Positions 60,360 to 64,000 of a stretch of 64,000 nucleotides of DNA are shown in pieces. Position numbers and translations under genes: made by a program. The first letter of the stretch is position 1; each line of letters begins with the position of its first letter. Below the pieces are notes generated by a model. The model was not told the origin of the DNA, did not search any database, and saw only the letters and a program-made list of their open reading frames with translations. Origin of the DNA: an uncultured bacterium (GTDB taxonomy: Bacteria > Bacillota > Clostridia > TANB77 > CAG-508); the NCBI GenBank assembly GCA_905215935.1, contig CAJMRY010000001.1, positions 248,001-312,000 on the forward strand, written 5' to 3'.

Positions 60360-62411
60360 TTATGTTTCTATTGTTATTTTATTTCCTTTTTTCACTTTAA
60401 TTCCTGGTCTCGGAAATTGTTCTTTTATTATAACTTCTGATTCTTTAATTTCTTCTTCACCTTTCTCATATTCAATTTCTATCTCCAATTCTTTTAACTT
60501 CTCTTTTGCATCTTTTATTGATAATCCGAACTAAATCTGGAACTTCAATTTCTTGTATGTCTTCTCCTGCCTGTTCTTTTTGTACTTCTAGATATGGTAA
60601 TACTTCACTAAAAATTTGCCCGCCTACTGGTGCTGCAACACCTCCTCCTTGGTGTCCTCCTTCTCCAGTTGGATTATATAATGTTACTAAAACTACAACT
60701 TCTGGATCTTCTATTGGGGCAACTCCAATAAAAGATGTTACATATTTTCCTGTATTTACTCCATCTTCCGATGTTCCTGTTTTTCCTCCTATAGAATAAC
60801 CTTCTACTTTTGCATTTTTTCCTGTTCCTTCTGCCACAACACTTTTCATCATACTAAGAACATCTTCTGACGTTTTTTTTGAAATAATTCCTTCTTGCTT
60901 TTTAGTTTCTATATCTCTTACTTCCCCTGTTTTACTATCTACAATCTGTTTTACAACTCTAGGTGTAACATGAGTTCCACCATTTGCAATAGTTGATACT
61001 GCTGTTACCATTTGAAGTGGTGTAACTTCAAATCTCTGCCCAAATGCGATAGTTCCGAAGCTCTACAGGTCCCACTTTATTTTCTGCTAAAAATATTCCT
61101 TTTGCTTCTCCTGGAAGGTCAATCCCTGTTTTATCTAAATATCCAAATTTTCTTAAATATTCATAATATTTAGTAACACCTAATTTCTGACCTAAACCTA
61201 TAAACACTGGATTACAAGAATTCATTAGGCCTTGTCTTAAGCTCTCCGAACCATGTGGTCTATAATGTCTCCAACATTTTATTCTAACTCCAGCAACTTC
61301 AATTCCCCCGTGTACAGCAAAATTCTCCTTCTTTATCTGTTTGAGTTATCCCTTCCTCTAAAGATGCTGATGCTGTAATTAATTTAAATGTTGAACCTGG
61401 CTCATACGTATCAGAAATTGCTTTATTTCTCCACATTGCCTGTAGATTTTTTGTTTTATCACTTTGTGACATAGTATCCCATGCATTTCTTAACTCTTCT
61501 GTATTTGCTTCATAAGGAGTATTTAAATTATAATCTGGATAACCTGCCATTGCTAAAATATCTCCATTTTTAGGATTCATAATAACAATATTTCCACCAT
61601 CTGTGCACACATTATCAATACATGCTTCTTTTAAATATTTCTCTGCAATCCCTTGAATTGTTGCATCTATTGTTAAAATCAAATTATTTCCATCAACTGC
61701 TTCTACATAATCTTCTCCTTCTTTTACAATATCTCCACCTTTAGCATCTGTCATTTTAACTATCTTACCATTTTCTCCCTTTAACTCATTATCATAAATA
61801 GCTTCTACTCCATCTAGACCTTGATTATCACTTCCACAAAATCCTATAATTTGTGAAGCTAAACTATTATATGGATAATATCTTTTTGTATCTTCATCTA
61901 TATTAATTCCTTTAGTTATGTTATTATCATTCATCCAAACTCTTAATCTATCTGCCTTTTCCCTATCTACCTTTTTTGCAATTGTTTCTATAGCACTTTT
62001 TCTTGAAACTTTTTTCAAGGTTTTCTCATAATCCACTTCAAAAATTTCAGATAAAATTCTTGCAACCTTTTCTTTATCTTCTTTACTAATATTTACAGGA
62101 TTTACTGTTATTGTTTCTACTGTACTACTAACTGCAAGTATATTCTTTCCTGTGGCATCATATATAGTTCCTCTTTTAGGATTAATTTTTCTATCCAATG
62201 TCTGTTGAACATATGCCATAGATTCAAGTTCACTTCCCTTTACAAATTGAATATATCCTATTCTGCCAGCAAGTAAAGTCATTATAAAAAAAGAAGTAAT
62301 TAAAGCTACTTTCATTCTTTTCTTTCTTGTTAAATTTCCGCTCTTCTCTAGTCTTTTTATATTTATTTTTTTGTTAATCTTTTGCTTTTTTCTTAATCTT
62401 TTTTTCTTCAT
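60360..62411 (-). CDS. SpoVD/PBP2b-like class B penicillin-binding protein with three four-base sites
   Basis: Transpeptidase partner of FtsW. Single N-terminal anchor (VALITSFFIMTLLAGRIGYI), PBP dimerisation domain, catalytic SxxK as YEPGSTFKLITASAS, SxN as MNSCNPVF, KTG as GGKTGTSED, C-terminal PASTA domain. Conventional reading gives several fragments. Joints: FCCT-G-GIEVAGVRIKCW, PVEL-G-TIAFGQRFEVTP and PDLV-G-LSIKDAKEKL (PASTA start). Span is 3n, as three extra bases predict. About 682 aa; the single PASTA fits SpoVD/FtsI. Confidence 0.92.
60525..60528 (-). other. CGGA read as Gly (site 17, PBP PASTA domain)
   Basis: Preceding codon GTT. Restores EIEVPDLV-G-LSIKDAKEK. Confidence 0.88.
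61054..61057 (-). other. CGGA read as Gly (site 18, PBP)
   Basis: Preceding codon CTT. Restores KVGPVEL-G-TIAFGQRFEV. Confidence 0.9.
61307..61310 (-). other. CGGG read as Gly (site 19, PBP)
   Basis: Preceding codon ACA. Restores EFCCT-G-GIEVAGVRIKCW. Confidence 0.88.
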
Positions 62412-62461
62412 AAATTATCACCACTTTATTTTTTATTACTTTAATAATATTAAAGTAATAA

Positions 62462-62500
62462 AAAAAAAGACTAAAATTATTAATTAATTTTAATCTTTTT
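62462..62500 (-). terminator. Hairpin between PHP gene and PBP gene
   Basis: AAAAGACTAAAATTA / TAATTTTAATCTTTT imperfect stem; a near copy occurs at 63541-63579. Confidence 0.6.
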
Positions 62501-62554
62501 TACACATCTAGTAAATTGCATGTTATTATTTTTGCAATTATAATATACTGTTAT

Positions 62555-63445
62555 TTATCCTAAATTGATTATTATTTCATCTATAACTTTATCTTCTAAA
62601 ATAAAATCTGTATTAACAAATCCTATTTCAGGACGAATTCCATCTTTATTATGGAAATCAGAACCCACTGTTACAAATAGATTATTCTCTTTTGCAAATT
62701 TATTCCATTTTTCTACTTCATTAATTTTATTGCTATTACGGTCTACATATAAGTAATTTGCTTCTAATCCATCTGGCTCCATATCTTTTATTATTTCTAA
62801 AATATCTTCGTCTGTTAAATTATCTTCATATACATAAGCCACTGGATGTGCTAAAACAACTTTACCATTTGCAGCTCTTATAATTTCTGCTGCTTCTTTT
62901 GGTGTTGCAGTCTCCTTTTTCACATATGCAGGACAGTTTTCATTCATAACGGTTTCTATAAATTCACCTTTATTGGGAATATGCCCAAAATTATTTATAA
63001 GCATGTCTTTATTTTTTTCATTATTTACAACATCTAATGCAATATGAGCTTTAGTGACAGCATCTATTTTATCTAATTCTTGAACATTTAAAATATATCC
63101 TAATTCATTTAATTTTTTAGCAACGTTATGTAAATAATTATGTCTTGCGTTTCTTAATTTGTATAGTTTTTCTTTCATTTGTTTATCATTTAAATCAAAG
63201 TTATATCCTAGTACATGAATACCTGCTTTACTAACTTTGGTTGATATTTCTACTGCATTAATAAGCGTTATATTCTTACTCTTTGCATAAGAAATTAGTT
63301 CATCATTATATGCTTCTATTGTATCATGATCTGCAATTGCAATAATAAAAGTTCCATTTTTAGACGCCTCATCTATAACTTCTTTTGGCGTTAAAGCTCC
63401 ATCTGACATTGTTGTATGAATATGTAAATCTATTCTTCTTGGCAT
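62555..63445 (-). CDS. PHP-domain phosphoesterase
   Basis: 296 aa metal-dependent phosphoesterase of the YciV/RnaseAM-like type. Metal motifs: DLHIHTTMSDGALTP, IADHDTIEAY, AHPVAYVYEDNL and VTVGSDFHNKDG. May hydrolyse 3',5'-bisphosphates or short oligoribonucleotides. Inserted between the ftsL-like gene and the PBP gene, an unusual place. No in-frame CGG. RBS AAAGGAG. Confidence 0.9.
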   Translation of the reverse strand: MPRRIDLHIHTTMSDGALTPKEVIDEASKNGTFIIAIADHDTIEAYNDELISYAKSKNITLINAVEISTKVSKAGIHVLGYNFDLNDKQMKEKLYKLRNARHNYLHNVAKKLNELGYILNVQELDKIDAVTKAHIALDVVNNEKNKDMLINNFGHIPNKGEFIETVMNENCPAYVKKETATPKEAAEIIRAANGKVVLAHPVAYVYEDNLTDEDILEIIKDMEPDGLEANYLYVDRNSNKINEVEKWNKFAKENNLFVTVGSDFHNKDGIRPEIGFVNTDFILEDKVIDEIIINLG

Positions 63446-63576
63446 ATTTTTATCTCCTTTTGCATTAAATTATGCTCACCTTACATTTACAATAGCACAT
63501 AAATAGCATTAGCTCAATTAAAATCTAAACTATTAACATCAAAAAAAGACTAAAACTATTAATCAATTTTAATCTT

Positions 63577-64000
63577 TTATTTTATACTTTTGGTAAAACC
63601 TTTTATCAATTTTTCGAACCAGGATTTTTCTTCTTCAACTAAAACTTCTTCTGTAGCTGGCCTGATATAATCTTTTTTTGGCAAACTTACATATACTTTT
63701 TGACTATTAGTTGGTTTTTGCATTCCTAATTTCTCTTTAGCAGATTTCTCTACATTATTTAAATTTAATGAATTTTCTATGCTTACCTGTAATTGTTCAT
63801 TAGTTTTTTGTATAGCACTTAACTCTCGTTTTAATTGTTCTTTTTGTTTAAAATTTTCATTTATTACAGAGTTTCTATAACTTATAGCAAATAGTATAAA
63901 AAAACCTATGGTTAAATATTTTACAGCCCTTAATTTTTGATTTACTCTTTTAGTACTTTTATTTTTATTACTATTATTACTAGTTTGTACTGATTTATTA
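63577..64000 (-). CDS. FtsL/DivIC-like septum-formation protein, 3' part
   Basis: Open to the window edge. Basic Ser/Asn/Lys-rich N-terminal tail, one membrane helix (YLTIGFFILFAISYRNSV), a coiled coil (NENFKQKEQLKRELSAIQKTNEQLQVSIE), then KEKLGMQKPTNSQKVYV and a charged tail. KLGMxxPxxxxxV is a DivIC/FtsL hallmark. Upstream position in the dcw cluster supports FtsL. Probably bridges FtsW/PBP to the divisome. Confidence 0.82.
   Translation of the reverse strand, partial: NKSVQTSNNSNKNKSTKRVNQKLRAVKYLTIGFFILFAISYRNSVINENFKQKEQLKRELSAIQKTNEQLQVSIENSLNLNNVEKSAKEKLGMQKPTNSQKVYVSLPKKDYIRPATEEVLVEEEKSWFEKLIKGFTKSIK

Noticed and set aside
247..61310. Sequencing or assembly error producing the extra C at the 19 CGG sites
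   Set aside because: All 19 fall in codon phase directly before a Gly GGN; errors would not respect reading frame. Other CGG contexts are read normally, and most affected genes are essential and otherwise intact.
247..61310. Ordinary pseudogenisation of murE, ftsW, murG, PBP, topA and others
   Set aside because: The breaks are single-base, always the same motif, with no other lesions. The genes are essential, and decoded lengths and motifs are complete.
247..61310. Classical P-site +1 slippage on a hungry CGG codon
   Set aside because: Preceding codons are too diverse (ATG, GCC, ACA, TTT, GTA, GAT) for re-pairing after a one-base slip. Skipping or four-base decoding in the A site fits better, though it is not proven.
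247..61310. Simple CGG reassignment to another amino acid (reported in some Firmicutes)
   Set aside because: Reassignment keeps triplet reading and would not restore the frame. Here a one-base shift is required.
1..64000. CRISPR array
   Set aside because: No regularly spaced direct repeats found. The repeats present are palindromes and hairpin terminators.

Overview
The window comes from a very AT-rich, spore-forming Firmicute of the Clostridia type. Evidence: an alpha/beta small acid-soluble spore protein, a Spo0A-like regulator, a SpoVB-like flippase, a CtsR-McsA-McsB-ClpC operon, GatCAB, clostridial gene order and strong Shine-Dalgarno sites. I cannot name a species.

Central observation: many conserved genes look broken by a +1 frameshift, and every such break falls at the same place. 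An in-frame CGG is followed by a base N, and the conserved protein is recovered only if CGGN is read as one four-base unit giving glycine (equivalently, C is skipped and GGN is read). I count 19 sites in 12 genes: a P-type ATPase, a CDF transporter, glutamine synthetase, a P-loop kinase (first Walker A glycine), a VirD4/TraG-like ATPase (2), an S1 protein, a GT-C-like membrane protein, TopA, MurG, FtsW (4), MurE (2) and a PASTA penicillin-binding protein (3). In FtsW three sites lie within 24 bases and cancel to a net in-frame change. The many CGG trinucleotides that straddle codon boundaries never cause a shift. The only in-frame CGG that would read as arginine is in one higher-GC, foreign-looking gene. 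I infer natural four-base decoding, or very efficient +1 skipping, of CGGN as glycine.

Layout. 0-6 kb: cation ATPase, two small unknown genes, a Cys-rich ORF or structured RNA, an adenosine-deaminase-like fusion, murI. 6-12 kb: Cys-rich repeat protein, paired half-length TauE/SafE genes, nifU/nifS, CDF transporter. 12-17 kb: ctsR-mcsA-mcsB-clpC with a clear CtsR operator. 17-23 kb: HAD phosphatase, SASP, AbrB, XRE regulator, and a signalling locus (Spo0A-like regulator, 16-residue peptide, AgrC-like kinase). 23-32 kb: glutamine synthetase, kinase, hpf, nadD, a foreign-looking gene, rpsT, gatCAB. 32-37 kb: hydrolase, a decayed aminopeptidase C, SDR, tRNA-Leu, a Fst-like type I toxin-antitoxin locus, excisionase/integrase remnants, HU. 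37-43 kb: SpoVB-like flippase, VirD4-like ATPase, replication-relaxation-like protein. 43-54 kb: S1, two pseudouridine synthases, lspA, a large membrane protein, nucleoside hydrolase, HD protein, tsf, rpsB, topA. 55-64 kb: a division and cell-wall cluster (ftsL-like, PHP protein, PBP, murE, mraY, ftsW, murG), in which nearly every long gene carries CGGN codons.

The cell-wall genes cooperate in lipid II synthesis and septal peptidoglycan assembly. If CGGN decoding is real, their full-length products depend on it, while ribosomal proteins, EF-Ts, HU, SASP and ClpC carry no CGGN.
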